A stretch of 64,000 nt of DNA from contig NZ_BBZB01000001.1 in NCBI RefSeq assembly GCF_001269985.1, forward strand, positions 2,914,001 through 2,978,000. Reading direction: 5' to 3'. The translations under genes were made by a program, and so were the position numbers. The stretch comes from Pseudoalteromonas sp. '520P1 No. 423'. Its GTDB lineage: Bacteria > Pseudomonadota > Gammaproteobacteria > Enterobacterales > Alteromonadaceae. This document shows positions 44,733 to 55,215 of this stretch, one piece after another. The stretch's first letter is position 1. The number at the start of each line of letters is the position of its first letter. The notes under the pieces are model-generated. The model searched no databases. It saw nothing but the letters and a program-made list of their open reading frames with translations, and was not told the origin of the DNA.

Positions 44733-47700
44733 TTAATCCCAATCAAACTTATAAAGGATGTCTAAAGAGTCATTCACTCCATTTATAGCCTCTATATATA
44801 GCTGAGGTAATAGCTGATAACGAATAATAATTTCTGTGAGTGGCTCAAATACACCAACACTATATTTTACTTGCACACCTGGCATTAAGTAACCAGAGAT
44901 TTCTACCTTGGTATCATCTCCTGATCCTGTTGAACCAAGAGCAATATCTTCTACACCAAGTCGAGAACCAATTTTACTCACAAGTCCCTCCCCTATAGCA
45001 AGTCCTTGAGAAAGTAAGAGTTGGGTTAACATCGCACTGTTAGAGTTACTTTCGCCTTCACCTAAAGGTTGACCATTTAATAAATAAGATAACGCCTCTG
45101 CTTGGTCTTTACTTGGTTCAGAAAAAATCGATAACTTAGGTTTATCTACATTACCAGTAAGCGTAATACCAGCAATCACATCATCAGCTGTTTTCTCCGA
45201 GTTTCTAATGGCTTTAATATTTAAATATGGTTTATCAATCGCACCACTAAAACCGACTTGACCAGTTTGAATGTGTAAATCTTGGCCAAAAGACTGGTAT
45301 ACACCATTGATTAAATTAATATCGCCCGTTGTCAGTAAAGGGCTGTGATAGCCTTTTTTAAGGGATAAGTCACCTTCAAGCTCTGAAATTAAACCAAACG
45401 AATCTATTTTAACATCATCTTTTACGATTAAAGACAAATCTAATGAATAGAAAAAACCGGGGTCTTTCACTTGTTTTTCATGTTCAAAAATCACTTCATC
45501 TTCACTGACTTTTACAGCTCCTTCAGGTAAGGATTCAATCGAAATGCGCCCATAGGGAATTTCAACTCTACCTTTAATATCTAACTCATTATTTGCCACT
45601 ACAACTTGTAAATCAGGGTTCAATCGTATTTTAACGCCTTGTTCCAGTTTTAAATTAAAGTCTTGCCCTATTACATTTAATTGACCACCAAGACGCGTAC
45701 CTTGCCAATCTAATTCGCCTTTTAGTTTTGCATTGCCTTGTTGATCATCAGATATATCAGCATTCAGTACCAGTTTTTGCTCTTTAAACCCAATATTAAA
45801 ATGGCTACCTTTAATCGCAACAGGAATATTATCCCCTGATATATCGATGTTTTTTGCACTTAATTCGCCTGATAAATATGGTTTATTTAATGGCCCTGAA
45901 ATATTTATATCTGCAAAAACATCTCCAGACAAAGTATCTATTTTTTGAATAAAAGGCTTAAACTTATCAAGCTTAAAGCCATTCATTTTAATTATGCCAT
46001 CTAGATTTTTTGCAGCAGTGATATCTGAAATGATCATTTCACTTGATATTGAGCCAAATAAATCTGAATTTAAAAATCCATTAAAATATGCCTTTTGTGA
46101 AGTTGAGTTTGCATTAATTTTGATTTCTTTTACAGGTAAAACAAAGTGTTTCTCTTCTTGCTGTAGTGCAAACTCTAATACTTGAGAAGCTAAATTCATA
46201 TCCAGTTTCTCTAATTTACCTTGTTGCCAATTTACATTTAAACCACCTGTAAATGAGCCCGTAGCAGTTAAATCTTCTGGTAATAAATGCGCTATGCTGG
46301 CTAAATTAAATTTAGTTAAGTCTACTTTGATATCGCCTTGTTGCTCACTTGCCGTTAATTGTTCAATACACAGGTCTGATTCATTTGATTGCCAACAATG
46401 ACTCTTAATTTGTATTGCTTTATTATTAATATCAAGCTGTAAATCAATATTTTTTTTTGGTCGAACGACTTGAACATTATCAGTGATATACAAATCAGAT
46501 ATAACCGAGTGCCATACATTTTTATTATTTACACCGCCTGTAATTTTAAAGGCACTTTTTACTAAATCAGAATTCAGTTTAAAATTCGCATGATGATTTG
46601 ATTTATCACCTTTGATATTTAAATCAAGTGTTTGTAATTTTTTTCCTTCAAGTTCACCATTATTTATTAATAAATTGATGTGGGTTTTAAAGTTATCAGC
46701 TACCGATATAAAACCTTGGGTTTTTGCTTGTTGTATTTTAATTTGTTGATAACTTAAATCACTAAAGCCTAACTCCCAGTTTATCTCAGGTTTTATTCGC
46801 TCACCTGTTATCGCTAAACTGCCATAACCTTTACCCGCTAATTCATTTAAAAAGTTGCTTGGCTGGTTTATATCTAAATTACCTTTAAGATCCCATATAT
46901 TATTTATCTCACCACTTAAACTCAGTGTATTTGAACCGCTTATTAAGCTAATTAAATCGACGTTTGCATTTATCTGATTGTCCAAATTAAACTGGGTATT
47001 GAGCTCAAAGGGTACTGTATTACCTTCACCTAAAGCGAATGAACCACCTAAATCAAAGTTACTAACCGATAATAACCAGTTTGATTTTGATTGTTTAAAG
47101 TTCAAATCAAATGCACCATTTAGATCTGTATTTATATTGGCTGCAAATTCCTGCAAGTTTAATTTAGTCAGCTCTCCTGATATATTCGCCAATAAATCAT
47201 CTTTAAACGTCACATCACCTTGAATTGATACCGCACTTTTTGGAGTATTTAGAGATAACTGCTCTAATGTAAATTGTGTTAAGTCACCTTTACCTAAAAG
47301 CGTTAAGTCTATTAATGGATAAGCATTAACCCCTTGTTCACTGACCAGTTTTACATCATAATTTTTAAGTGAACCACCAGATATTAGAGACAAGTGATTT
47401 AATTTATAATTTTTATCATCTGCAAAGTGCTGCCAGTCTTGTATTTGCGTATTTAAATTAAATGGGTAATTTTTTGTTTTTAAATTTAACTTGCCATTTG
47501 TTGTTGATGGATACTGCCCTATTGTTTGTAAATCAAAATTAAGTGCAGCTAAATCTCCCTGTGCCTTAAATGTAAAACCATGGAGAAGCTCTTTATTTTT
47601 AATTTGTTTTATATCTAGGTTAACATCTAATGGATTATTCGTAATAAGGTTAATAATGCCTTGTGACGAGAGCTGAATATCTTGATAAGACAAAGCTAAA

Positions 47701-48398
47701 TTATTTAAATTGAGCTGACTATCAAAAAAATCTGCGGCTAGATTAATATTATTAATAACATGAACCTGTTTTTCTTGATGAACCTCCAGACGATTTAATT
47801 TCAATTCAGTTAAAATAAAATCTATAGGTGTTTTAAACAGTACATCATCAATTGGTTCAAAAATAAGCGGTTGTTTAGCTTTGGCTATTTCAACTGCCGA
47901 TTTTTGTTTAAAACGAATCTTTTCGACTTGTAGTTTTTTGACGTTCAGGATTGGTTGGTTAACACCTTTATCAACTCCTATAAGTGATGACAGTTTTTCA
48001 ATATTAAGATCGCCATCAGACAGTGTAATATCAGCTGAATTTAACGCTAAAGCATCTAAACACACTGCATTTTCATTTTTAAGATAACCATAGGCACATT
48101 GCCAGATATTTAAACCTATCGTAACATTTTCAATATGGGCATTAAGCTCGCTATTTTCATATGTCACTGAAAACGGGTCTTGATATAAAAAACGTCCATC
48201 ATCTAATTTTATTGATAAGCCAGCGACTAACTTATTCGCAGTAAAAGCAATTAGCTTATTGCCAGGACTAGTAAATAACATGCAAAATATTAACGTTGAC
48301 AGAATCAACGAAATATATGTGAGATAACGTTTAAATTTTTTGAAGACAGACTTTGTTTCTTTTGAATTATTCTGATTTTTTGGTGATTTACGGCTCAT
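44733..48398 (-). CDS. tamB: Translocation and assembly module subunit TamB
   Basis: A 1,221-residue inner-membrane-anchored AsmA-like bridge protein. One N-terminal helix (about 27-47, LTYISLILSTLIFCMLFTSP) is followed by a long periplasmic beta-groove of repeated amphipathic strands. The C-terminal DUF490/TamB domain (about 880-1221) includes GRVEIPYGRISIESLPEGAV, GDINLINGVYQSFGQDLHIQ, GFSGAIDKPYLNIKAIRNSE, and the end ALSYLLNGQPLGEGE to LYIEAINGVNDSLDILYKFD. It works with TamA in outer-membrane protein and phospholipid transport. Overlaps tamA by four bases. Confidence 0.95.
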   Translation of the reverse strand: MSRKSPKNQNNSKETKSVFKKFKRYLTYISLILSTLIFCMLFTSPGNKLIAFTANKLVAGLSIKLDDGRFLYQDPFSVTYENSELNAHIENVTIGLNIWQCAYGYLKNENAVCLDALALNSADITLSDGDLNIEKLSSLIGVDKGVNQPILNVKKLQVEKIRFKQKSAVEIAKAKQPLIFEPIDDVLFKTPIDFILTELKLNRLEVHQEKQVHVINNINLAADFFDSQLNLNNLALSYQDIQLSSQGIINLITNNPLDVNLDIKQIKNKELLHGFTFKAQGDLAALNFDLQTIGQYPSTTNGKLNLKTKNYPFNLNTQIQDWQHFADDKNYKLNHLSLISGGSLKNYDVKLVSEQGVNAYPLIDLTLLGKGDLTQFTLEQLSLNTPKSAVSIQGDVTFKDDLLANISGELTKLNLQEFAANINTDLNGAFDLNFKQSKSNWLLSVSNFDLGGSFALGEGNTVPFELNTQFNLDNQINANVDLISLISGSNTLSLSGEINNIWDLKGNLDINQPSNFLNELAGKGYGSLAITGERIKPEINWELGFSDLSYQQIKIQQAKTQGFISVADNFKTHINLLINNGELEGKKLQTLDLNIKGDKSNHHANFKLNSDLVKSAFKITGGVNNKNVWHSVISDLYITDNVQVVRPKKNIDLQLDINNKAIQIKSHCWQSNESDLCIEQLTASEQQGDIKVDLTKFNLASIAHLLPEDLTATGSFTGGLNVNWQQGKLEKLDMNLASQVLEFALQQEEKHFVLPVKEIKINANSTSQKAYFNGFLNSDLFGSISSEMIISDITAAKNLDGIIKMNGFKLDKFKPFIQKIDTLSGDVFADINISGPLNKPYLSGELSAKNIDISGDNIPVAIKGSHFNIGFKEQKLVLNADISDDQQGNAKLKGELDWQGTRLGGQLNVIGQDFNLKLEQGVKIRLNPDLQVVVANNELDIKGRVEIPYGRISIESLPEGAVKVSEDEVIFEHEKQVKDPGFFYSLDLSLIVKDDVKIDSFGLISELEGDLSLKKGYHSPLLTTGDINLINGVYQSFGQDLHIQTGQVGFSGAIDKPYLNIKAIRNSEKTADDVIAGITLTGNVDKPKLSIFSEPSKDQAEALSYLLNGQPLGEGESNSNSAMLTQLLLSQGLAIGEGLVSKIGSRLGVEDIALGSTGSGDDTKVEISGYLMPGVQVKYSVGVFEPLTEIIIRYQLLPQLYIEAINGVNDSLDILYKFDWD

Positions 48399-50125
48399 AT
48401 TTCCGGCCCTATTGTCACACTGAACCGAGTATTATTGTTATCTGTTATTGCCCAAGCATGGTCAATTCTAATTGGACCAATGGGTGTTAACCATCGAATA
48501 CCAATTCCTGTTCCAACTTCAATATCCTCTGAAAAATCGTTCGTTGACGTACCTCCGTCTACAAACAAAGCCGCCCGCCATGATGGCGCAAACTGATAGT
48601 TATACTCTAACGTGCCTGTGACTAAATATTTACCACCAACAAGATTTCCTTTCTCATCTGCTGGTGAAATTGATTCGTATTTAAATCCTCGAATACTTTG
48701 ATCGCCACCAGCAAAAAAGCGCATTGATGCAGGTACGTCGTTGATATCTTCAACCAAAATTGCGCCTAACTTTGATTTAACATAAAAAAGGTGGTTATTA
48801 CGATAGGTTCTTAACAGCGCTGTTTGAAATTGCAGTTTTAACAAATCAGTATCAGATAATACACCATCTAATCCCACTTCAGCCGACAGTAGCCATTGAT
48901 TACCCCAAAATGGTGTTGTTCCACCTTTTGTTTTCTTTTTTGCAAAACTAATACCCGGTAATAACATTTCTGTTTTGCCCGGATCATCAGCTATTTCAAA
49001 ATCTTCTCGCTCATGTTTTATAAAAGCTGTGCGTACCCAATTAGACTGAGTAACCCACTGTCTTTGTAATTGTGTGGTCAATGTTCGGATATACTTCTGA
49101 GTATGTGAGTTATTTTCACTTTTATAACCAAATGCATAACGCCATACATCATCTACAGGATCATCTACGGGTACTGTATATGCGAATTCAAATTCTTTCT
49201 CATAATCTGTAACGACAGCATCAGTCTCAAAATAATGGCCGTCAGTACCGACCCAAGGTTTACTCCATTTTATTCTTGCTTTCGCTCCTAAGTCTGTTGA
49301 AAAACCACCGCCAATTTCATAACTATTTGCAGGTTTGTGTAATACGTCAACTTTGATGGGAATTTGCTTATTTTCTCTATGTTCAATATCTGCATATACA
49401 CGAACACTTTTAAAATAAGGGGTGCTCGCTATATCTAAATTATATTGTGAAATGATATGTGCTTGATAAGCTTCACCTGTTTTAAAAGATGCTAATGAAC
49501 GTATATATTTTACCGCAGGCGTATCTGATGAAATAACAATTGGTCCGTAGGTATAACGAGGACCCGTATTGATATCAAAAGTCACGATAGCACTGTGATT
49601 TTTTAGTGATATACCCAGTTCATTTACTTGCCATTGGGCATCAAAATACCCCAGTTCGAGTAACTGGCTTTCAATCATAGATTTGGATTTCTCATATATT
49701 GCATGATTTATTACATCTCCCTGAACCAAAGGAAGCTTTTTAATAACCTGAGTTAAAGCATTATCGTCTTTACCTTCTCCTTGAAGGTGATAATTTAACT
49801 TTGCAATTCTCACTTCTGTGCCGGGCTCAATATCAACTTTCATTATCACTAGCTTGTCTTGCACTTCACCATCTTGTTCAAAAGAGAGTGTTATTTTAGG
49901 TTCATAATAACCAAGTGCCTTCAAGCTAGTCTTAATTTGATCTATGCTGTGGCGTTTTAATTGTTTAGTTGCAGATTCATTTTTTACTTTTGCTAAATAA
50001 AAACTGACATTATAAAGTAACTGGCCTTTAATTCCAGATAGTTCAAAATCTGAAATATTATTTTCTTTGGCCTGTAAAAACATACTTAATAAAAATAACC
50101 AAAGATATGAAAAATAACGTAACAT
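48395..50125 (-). CDS. tamA: Translocation and assembly module subunit TamA
   Basis: Omp85-family outer-membrane barrel of 576 residues from ATG 50125 (preceded by AAAGGAATTAAA, and starting the signal peptide LRYFSYLWLFLLSMFLQA); the open frame begins at 50161. Three POTRA domains fill about 20-260 (for example GQLLYNVSFYLAKVKN, and YGPIVISSDTPAVKYIRSLA), followed by the barrel with the L6 motif RFFAGGDQSIRGFKYESISP (VRGY type) and a terminal strand TRFSVTIGPEI. Pairs with TamB. Confidence 0.94.
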   Translation of the reverse strand: MLRYFSYLWLFLLSMFLQAKENNISDFELSGIKGQLLYNVSFYLAKVKNESATKQLKRHSIDQIKTSLKALGYYEPKITLSFEQDGEVQDKLVIMKVDIEPGTEVRIAKLNYHLQGEGKDDNALTQVIKKLPLVQGDVINHAIYEKSKSMIESQLLELGYFDAQWQVNELGISLKNHSAIVTFDINTGPRYTYGPIVISSDTPAVKYIRSLASFKTGEAYQAHIISQYNLDIASTPYFKSVRVYADIEHRENKQIPIKVDVLHKPANSYEIGGGFSTDLGAKARIKWSKPWVGTDGHYFETDAVVTDYEKEFEFAYTVPVDDPVDDVWRYAFGYKSENNSHTQKYIRTLTTQLQRQWVTQSNWVRTAFIKHEREDFEIADDPGKTEMLLPGISFAKKKTKGGTTPFWGNQWLLSAEVGLDGVLSDTDLLKLQFQTALLRTYRNNHLFYVKSKLGAILVEDINDVPASMRFFAGGDQSIRGFKYESISPADEKGNLVGGKYLVTGTLEYNYQFAPSWRAALFVDGGTSTNDFSEDIEVGTGIGIRWLTPIGPIRIDHAWAITDNNNTRFSVTIGPEI

Positions 50126-50160
50126 TTTAATTCCTTTAAAACTTAAGTTAATTAAACTCA

Positions 50161-50709
50161 TTAACAGCCTGAAGTGACTGTTCCTATCTCAGGTGAAGTT
50201 TTATTTACATCGTTGGGATTATAATAAAACGCATAACACCTATCAGCCAACTTTTCGCCTTGCAGCCAGATGAAAGCGACTTTACCAGGTGATAACACCA
50301 CAAAAGGTAAACTAGGAGCTGAATTTTGCTGACCTACACCACACAATGAATGTTTAGAACAAGAACTATTTTTTGATGTGTATGATATTTCTTTACCTAT
50401 ATCTAATGCATAACGCCACGACTTATTCCAATGAGCACCAATATAACCATTAATCACTGAAATATTTGTACCATTAAAGTCCATATTGCCCGTAACAACA
50501 TTATTTATTATTGCTTTAGCATAAACCAGATCTGACGTTGATTTCATTGCCGCTGAAATCGCTTTTATTTTTGAAACCTTTGCTTCACTTTGAACATTTA
50601 AAAATAGCGTTGCTGCAGATATAGCTATAGTGCCTAGGATGATGATAACCATAATAAGTTCAATTAAAGTGAACCCACTTAAATTCTTTTTATTGTTATG
50701 AAAGTACAT
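50161..50709 (-). CDS. Type IV pilin/pseudopilin-like prepilin
   Basis: 182 residues from ATG 50709 (AAAGGTGGTTTTTATA in front). It has a basic leader NNKKNLSG followed by FTLIELIMVIIILGTIAISA, the prepilin peptidase site (G/F) with Glu+5 and a 25-residue hydrophobic helix. The globular part has four cysteines (CSKHSLC and two near the C-terminus in DRCYAFYY and TSGC). It may be an MSHA-like or minor pilin. No pilus genes are nearby; it sits 35 bases upstream of tamA on the same strand, an unusual place. Confidence 0.85.
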   Translation of the reverse strand: MYFHNNKKNLSGFTLIELIMVIIILGTIAISAATLFLNVQSEAKVSKIKAISAAMKSTSDLVYAKAIINNVVTGNMDFNGTNISVINGYIGAHWNKSWRYALDIGKEISYTSKNSSCSKHSLCGVGQQNSAPSLPFVVLSPGKVAFIWLQGEKLADRCYAFYYNPNDVNKTSPEIGTVTSGC

Positions 50710-50831
50710 ATTATAAAAACCACCTTTCACTCATAATTTTCAGCCAAATATAACATATTTAGCTCTGCATCTTTCTATTTTTCTCATTTTCTAAGACAAT
50801 ATAAGCAATTGAAACAAAGAGCAGTCAAATA

Positions 50832-51173
50832 ATGAGCAATCAAGTACAATTTCCAAACGATGAGAACGGTGAATTACTCGCTGATATGGCAAAAGCAGGC
50901 ATAGATCTTAGCCAACTTCACGTTATTGATTTTTTTATCTTATTTGAGCAAAAGCCAGATGCGGAAAAATTTGAGATTGAAATTGCCAAAGATGATTTAG
51001 CACCAAAAACGCAATTACAAAAGTGTTCTGAAACGGGTGTTTGGGAAGTGATCACTTCTATTAAAATGGTTCCAGAACATACTTTATTAGGCCAAATGGA
51101 ACAGTATTTTGAAAGCTTTGCTAATCCATTAAATGGCTATGGTGATGGTTGGGGAATAATGGCTGAAGAATAG
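50832..51173 (+). CDS. rraB: Ribonuclease E inhibitor RraB
   Basis: 113 residues, the size of RraB. Family landmarks: QFPNDENGELLADMAKAGID near 6-25, HVIDFFILFEQKPDAEKFEI near 30-49, WEVITSIKMVPEH near 72-84 and the C-terminal GYGDGWGIM. RraB binds the C-terminal part of RNase E and alters mRNA decay. Single-gene unit, divergent from the prepilin gene and convergent with radD, with a shared terminator. Confidence 0.92.
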   Translation: MSNQVQFPNDENGELLADMAKAGIDLSQLHVIDFFILFEQKPDAEKFEIEIAKDDLAPKTQLQKCSETGVWEVITSIKMVPEHTLLGQMEQYFESFANPLNGYGDGWGIMAEE

Positions 51174-51202
51174 CTATAAGCTAATCGTTTTTGCTAAAAA
51201 AA

Positions 51203-51227
51203 TTCGCCTACTTTTATTGTAGGCGAA
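51203..51227. terminator. Bidirectional terminator (rraB / radD)
   Basis: TTCGCCTAC and GTAGGCGAA form a 9-bp stem around TTTTATT. It sits between convergent genes; A-rich sequence lies on the left side. Confidence 0.8.
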
Positions 51228-51233
51228 CATAAA

Positions 51234-53003
51234 CTACATCTGATTCGCCTTTCTGTAATTACCTTCATAATCAAATAGCTTTTCTACAATTTTCCAAGCT
51301 CCGCGATTCTTTTTATTCATTTTTCTGGCTATTACAAAATCTGGGGCTGTAAAAAAGGCTTGTTTATCGATAACTTGTGATAATGATTTAAAGTAAGTGG
51401 GCTCTTGTCCGGCTAATAAACGTTTTCCAAATGCTTTATTAAAATAATAAGTGGAGCCCGAGTTTTCGAAATTATATACCTCATCACAACTGGCACCATC
51501 TTCATCAAAATAAGTTATTTTTATTTTGAATTCACTTATTGCCTCAAACTGCATACCTGAACACCTTAAAACAAGCGCATCTTTTAAGTTAAGTGCCGCT
51601 TTGAGTTTATCATCAGGATCAACAATCGCACAGCCGCATTCATGACACTTACGTGCTGCTATGTCATTTTCAGCACCACAACTATCACATTGTTTAAATC
51701 TAAATCTAAAATCACATTGCTGCGATGTATCCTCACTTTCTAACATACCTTGGCAACGACGACCAAAATGCTCTATGACTTTGCCATCGTTATCCGTTTT
51801 TCCCCAAAACATATTCGCAAAACCACACCCAGGACACAAAACCTGCACAGGTTCACTATCGCTATCTGGCTTTTTAGAGCCCACTTCAGGGTAAAAAATG
51901 TCATAACCGTTACCAGCATAATCTATCACTAAACAGTCTTTTTTGTTATCACTTAAGCGCAATCCCCTACCCACAATTTGCTGATATAAACTGACCGATT
52001 CTGTAGGACGTAATATTGCAATAAAATCAACATGCGGGGCATCAAAGCCTGTCGTTAATACTGATACATTCACTAAAAATTTGATTTTTTGTTTTTTAAA
52101 CTCAGTGATAATGCGATCTCTTTGCGATAACTCTGTATCGCCTATCACTAATGCAGCTATACTTTTAGCACAGTCGTCTTGCGGTAAATAGGTTAAAATT
52201 TCCTTGGCATGTTCAATGGTAGAGGCAAAAATCATCACACCTAAACGATTTTTAGCAAGATCAACTATTTGCTCAACAATGGCTTTCGTCACCCTTTGTG
52301 AATCTTTAAGTAATAAGCTCATTTCTTGATTATCAAAGCGTCCAAAACTATCTGTAGTAATAGATGAAAAGTCATAATGACTAATTGCAGCATCTATCAT
52401 ATTTGGCGGTGTTAAAAATTCATTTTTTATCATGTATCTAAGTGGTAATTCATATATGCACTTTTTAAATGGCGCATCATCAGAGCCTCTTACAAATCCA
52501 TGGTAATGTTCATGGTAAATCCACCCTATGCCCATACGATAAGGTGTAGCTGTTAAGCCTAATACTTTTAATGACTTATTATGGGTTTTTAACTGATTGA
52601 TTACTTGCGCATATTGTGAACTTGTTTCTAAGTTAACTCTATGGCATTCATCTATAATAACCAATGAATAAGCTTCATCCAGCTTATCTAAATTTTTAGC
52701 TATCGATTGAATACTGGCAAATGTTACCTGATGGATTAAAGATTTTTGTTTTAAACCCGCAGAAAATATACTGGCCTCTAGGCCATAACTTATATATTTT
52801 TCACTATTTTGTTCAACCAGTTCTTTAACATGCGCTAACACTAAAATTTTTCGTTTTGCTATGCGTGCTAACTCTGCAATTACTAAGCTTTTACCCGCTC
52901 CAGTTGGTAATACAATAACAGCTGCATCATCTGATTTTTTAAAATGTGTCACGGTATTTTGAACCGCTTCACTTTGATAAGGTCTTAACTGATAGATAGT
53001 CAT
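51234..53003 (-). CDS. radD: DNA repair helicase-like protein RadD
   Basis: Superfamily-2 ATPase, 589 residues, like E. coli RadD (YejH). Helicase motifs: Q-like RPYQSEAV near 7, Walker A LPTGAGKS near 33-40, Walker B IIDECHRV (DECH) near 136, motif III LTATPYR near 162, and helicase-C LVNVSVLTTGFDAPHVD near 310 with QQIVGRGLRLSD near 342. The C-terminal zinc region has CPGCGFANMFWG and CDSCGAENDIAARKCHECGC, typical of RadD. Acts in recombination repair of stalled forks. Confidence 0.92.
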   Translation of the reverse strand: MTIYQLRPYQSEAVQNTVTHFKKSDDAAVIVLPTGAGKSLVIAELARIAKRKILVLAHVKELVEQNSEKYISYGLEASIFSAGLKQKSLIHQVTFASIQSIAKNLDKLDEAYSLVIIDECHRVNLETSSQYAQVINQLKTHNKSLKVLGLTATPYRMGIGWIYHEHYHGFVRGSDDAPFKKCIYELPLRYMIKNEFLTPPNMIDAAISHYDFSSITTDSFGRFDNQEMSLLLKDSQRVTKAIVEQIVDLAKNRLGVMIFASTIEHAKEILTYLPQDDCAKSIAALVIGDTELSQRDRIITEFKKQKIKFLVNVSVLTTGFDAPHVDFIAILRPTESVSLYQQIVGRGLRLSDNKKDCLVIDYAGNGYDIFYPEVGSKKPDSDSEPVQVLCPGCGFANMFWGKTDNDGKVIEHFGRRCQGMLESEDTSQQCDFRFRFKQCDSCGAENDIAARKCHECGCAIVDPDDKLKAALNLKDALVLRCSGMQFEAISEFKIKITYFDEDGASCDEVYNFENSGSTYYFNKAFGKRLLAGQEPTYFKSLSQVIDKQAFFTAPDFVIARKMNKKNRGAWKIVEKLFDYEGNYRKANQM

Positions 53004-53154
53004 TGCTCGCGCTAAATCTTTATAGTGGCATTATAACTTAAGTTTTCTATAAAGAGTTCATCTTAGGTTCATTTGAGTTAACTAGACTAAAACACACACA
53101 TTTTTCATTTTTTATGATATGTTCTTGGCAGATTAGATTTTAGGAGTAAAAATC

Positions 53155-53721
53155 ATGAGAAACCTATTAATAGCAGCCACAGTGTTACTTTTGGCTGCAT
53201 GTTCACACACCCCTGATTGGGATTATGATCAGTCTGCGAATTTTAGCAACTTCAAAACCTTTGCTTGGGTTAAAGATGCCAGTCTCACTAAGGATGTAAA
53301 AAATTATCAAATCAACCCTATTATGGAAAAACGTGTTAGAGAAGCTGTTAATTCTGACTTAACTCAAAAAGGTCTCTCTATGGTTTCAATTGATGAAGCA
53401 GATGTTTTGATCAATTACCATGCCTCTGTTGATAAAAAAATTGATATAGATACATTCTCTACTCATTACAGTGCAACTTGGAATCACTGGCGTAATCCAT
53501 GGGGCACAAGTATTCATGCTGATAATAAAGTACGTGAATATGAAGTAGGTACTTTAATTATTGATATCGTTGATCAAAACTCAAATCAACTTATTTGGCG
53601 TGGTGCTAAAGAAGGTAGATTAAAGAAAAATCAAAAACCAGAAAAAAGAACACAAGTCATTAATGACACTGTGATCAACATTTTGAGTAACTTCCCTCCT
53701 CAAGCAACAGAAGTACTTTAA
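53155..53721 (+). CDS. DUF4136-family lipoprotein
   Basis: 188 residues. Lipoprotein signal MRNLLIAATVLLLAACSH with lipobox LAAC, so it is an outer-membrane-anchored periplasmic protein. DUF4136 patterns: FSNFKTFAWV near 30-39, ADVLINYHASVDKKIDID near 83-100, VGTLIIDIVDQNSNQLIWRG near 138-157 and a late INDTVINILSNFPP. Function of the family is unknown. Starts after TTTTAGGAGTAAAAATC; followed by a terminator, so single-gene unit. Confidence 0.88.
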   Translation: MRNLLIAATVLLLAACSHTPDWDYDQSANFSNFKTFAWVKDASLTKDVKNYQINPIMEKRVREAVNSDLTQKGLSMVSIDEADVLINYHASVDKKIDIDTFSTHYSATWNHWRNPWGTSIHADNKVREYEVGTLIIDIVDQNSNQLIWRGAKEGRLKKNQKPEKRTQVINDTVINILSNFPPQATEVL

Positions 53722-53735
53722 ACAAATAATATTGA

Positions 53736-53758
53736 ATAAAGCCACCTTGTGGCTTTAT
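53736..53758 (+). terminator. Terminator of the DUF4136 gene
   Basis: ATAAAGCCAC and GTGGCTTTAT pair over 10 bp around CTT, followed by CTTTAA. Confidence 0.8.
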
Positions 53759-54012
53759 CTTTAATATCAAATAGTTAAACAATTCTCATTTCCAAAATAG
53801 TTTACATACAATTGTAAAATTAAATTTCTTCTTAAGAAATATCCTAAAATTATATTATTCCTTTTAAATCAGATGGGTATATTTTAAGCCAAGATAGTTT
53901 ACCTATTAACAACTATAATTATGAAATACTGTGTTACATCTTCATGCACTATGTAAACAATATATTGATTATCCTATAAGTGTCATCAATATGAGTTACT
54001 AAGGAATGCACT

Positions 54013-55212
54013 GTGGCTACTAAAAAACAAATATTATTCCCAGTCGGAATTTTAGTGCTAGGAGTTGGAATTTCGGCCAGCTTCTCAGCTATGAAGAAAC
54101 CACCAGAGAAAAAAGAAGAGAAAGAAATTCTTCCTTTGGTTCAAGTTCAACCTGCATCAGTTGAATCTATCACATTAGACGTCAGCTCCTATGGTCTGAT
54201 CACACCAAAAAATCAAACGCAGCTTGTTGCACAACTAAGTGGCCAACTTGTTGAAGTATCTGAAGCCTTTGTAAAAGGTGGATTTGTAAAAAAGGGTGAT
54301 GTATTAGCCCGAATCGATCCAAATGACTATGAAGCAGCATTAATAGATGCACAAGCGACTTTAGCACAAGCGCGCTCAGCGCTTGAAGTAGAGCGAGCTC
54401 AAGGACATGTTGCTAAATCTGAATGGGAAAGAATTCGTAAAAATAGTAATGAATTTATTCCATCTGAACTGTATTTAAGAAAACCTCAATTAGCAGAAAA
54501 ATTAGCCCGTTTTAAAGCATCTGAAGCGTCTTTAAAACGTGCAAAACGCAATCTAGAACGTACTTATATCAGCGCTCCCTATGATGCAATTATCGCACAA
54601 CGCGCAGTAAGTCTAGGCAGTGTTGTAAGCCCAGGAAGTAATATTGGAGAGTTAAACTCAATTAGTTTAGCCGAGGTAAGACTTCCAGTTGCCGATAAAG
54701 ATATGCAATACCTAATAAAGGGTGGCATAAATGCCAATGTTGTATTAACCACACAATATTCAGGTAAAGATTACGACTGGCAGGCAACGATTGTGCGTAG
54801 TGAAGGTGTCATCAATCAAAAAAGTCGTATGAGCTATTTAGTAGCACAAGTTCAAGACCCATATGCTCAAAATTCTGATTTTCCACCACTTAGGTTTGGA
54901 GCTTACGTTAATGCTAAAATCCAAGGTTTAGAAATTAACAATACAACCACAGTTGCCCGTCATTTAGTTAAAAATAACAAAATTGCAGTTTTAAGTTCAG
55001 ATAATACTTTAACTTATCAAACCGTTGATATATTAAGAGAGTTTGACAATCAAATTGTTTTAAGTAATGGCTTAAATAGTGGCGACAAAGTAATCACTAC
55101 AGCACTTGATTATCCTAGTGAAGGCATGAAATTAACAACTGAGTATGCCCAACCTAAAACGCTCGATTCTGATAAAAAAGATGATACACAACTTGCAATG
55201 AAGAAGGACTAA
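54013..55212 (+). CDS. RND efflux periplasmic adaptor (membrane fusion protein)
   Basis: 399 residues from GTG 54013, preceded by AAGGAATGCACT. An N-terminal membrane anchor lies at about 8-25, then a barrel-sandwich domain (LVAQLSGQLVEVSEAFVKGG near 63-82, lipoyl half GDVLARIDPNDYEAAL), a coiled-coil hairpin about 105-170, the second lipoyl half (RTYISAPYDAIIAQR near 178) and a beta-barrel plus membrane-proximal domain. It joins the inner-membrane pump to an outer-membrane channel. Three bases separate it from the pump gene. No outer-membrane factor is encoded here, so a TolC made elsewhere is probably used. Confidence 0.92.
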   Translation: MATKKQILFPVGILVLGVGISASFSAMKKPPEKKEEKEILPLVQVQPASVESITLDVSSYGLITPKNQTQLVAQLSGQLVEVSEAFVKGGFVKKGDVLARIDPNDYEAALIDAQATLAQARSALEVERAQGHVAKSEWERIRKNSNEFIPSELYLRKPQLAEKLARFKASEASLKRAKRNLERTYISAPYDAIIAQRAVSLGSVVSPGSNIGELNSISLAEVRLPVADKDMQYLIKGGINANVVLTTQYSGKDYDWQATIVRSEGVINQKSRMSYLVAQVQDPYAQNSDFPPLRFGAYVNAKIQGLEINNTTTVARHLVKNNKIAVLSSDNTLTYQTVDILREFDNQIVLSNGLNSGDKVITTALDYPSEGMKLTTEYAQPKTLDSDKKDDTQLAMKKD

Positions 55213-55215
55213 ACC

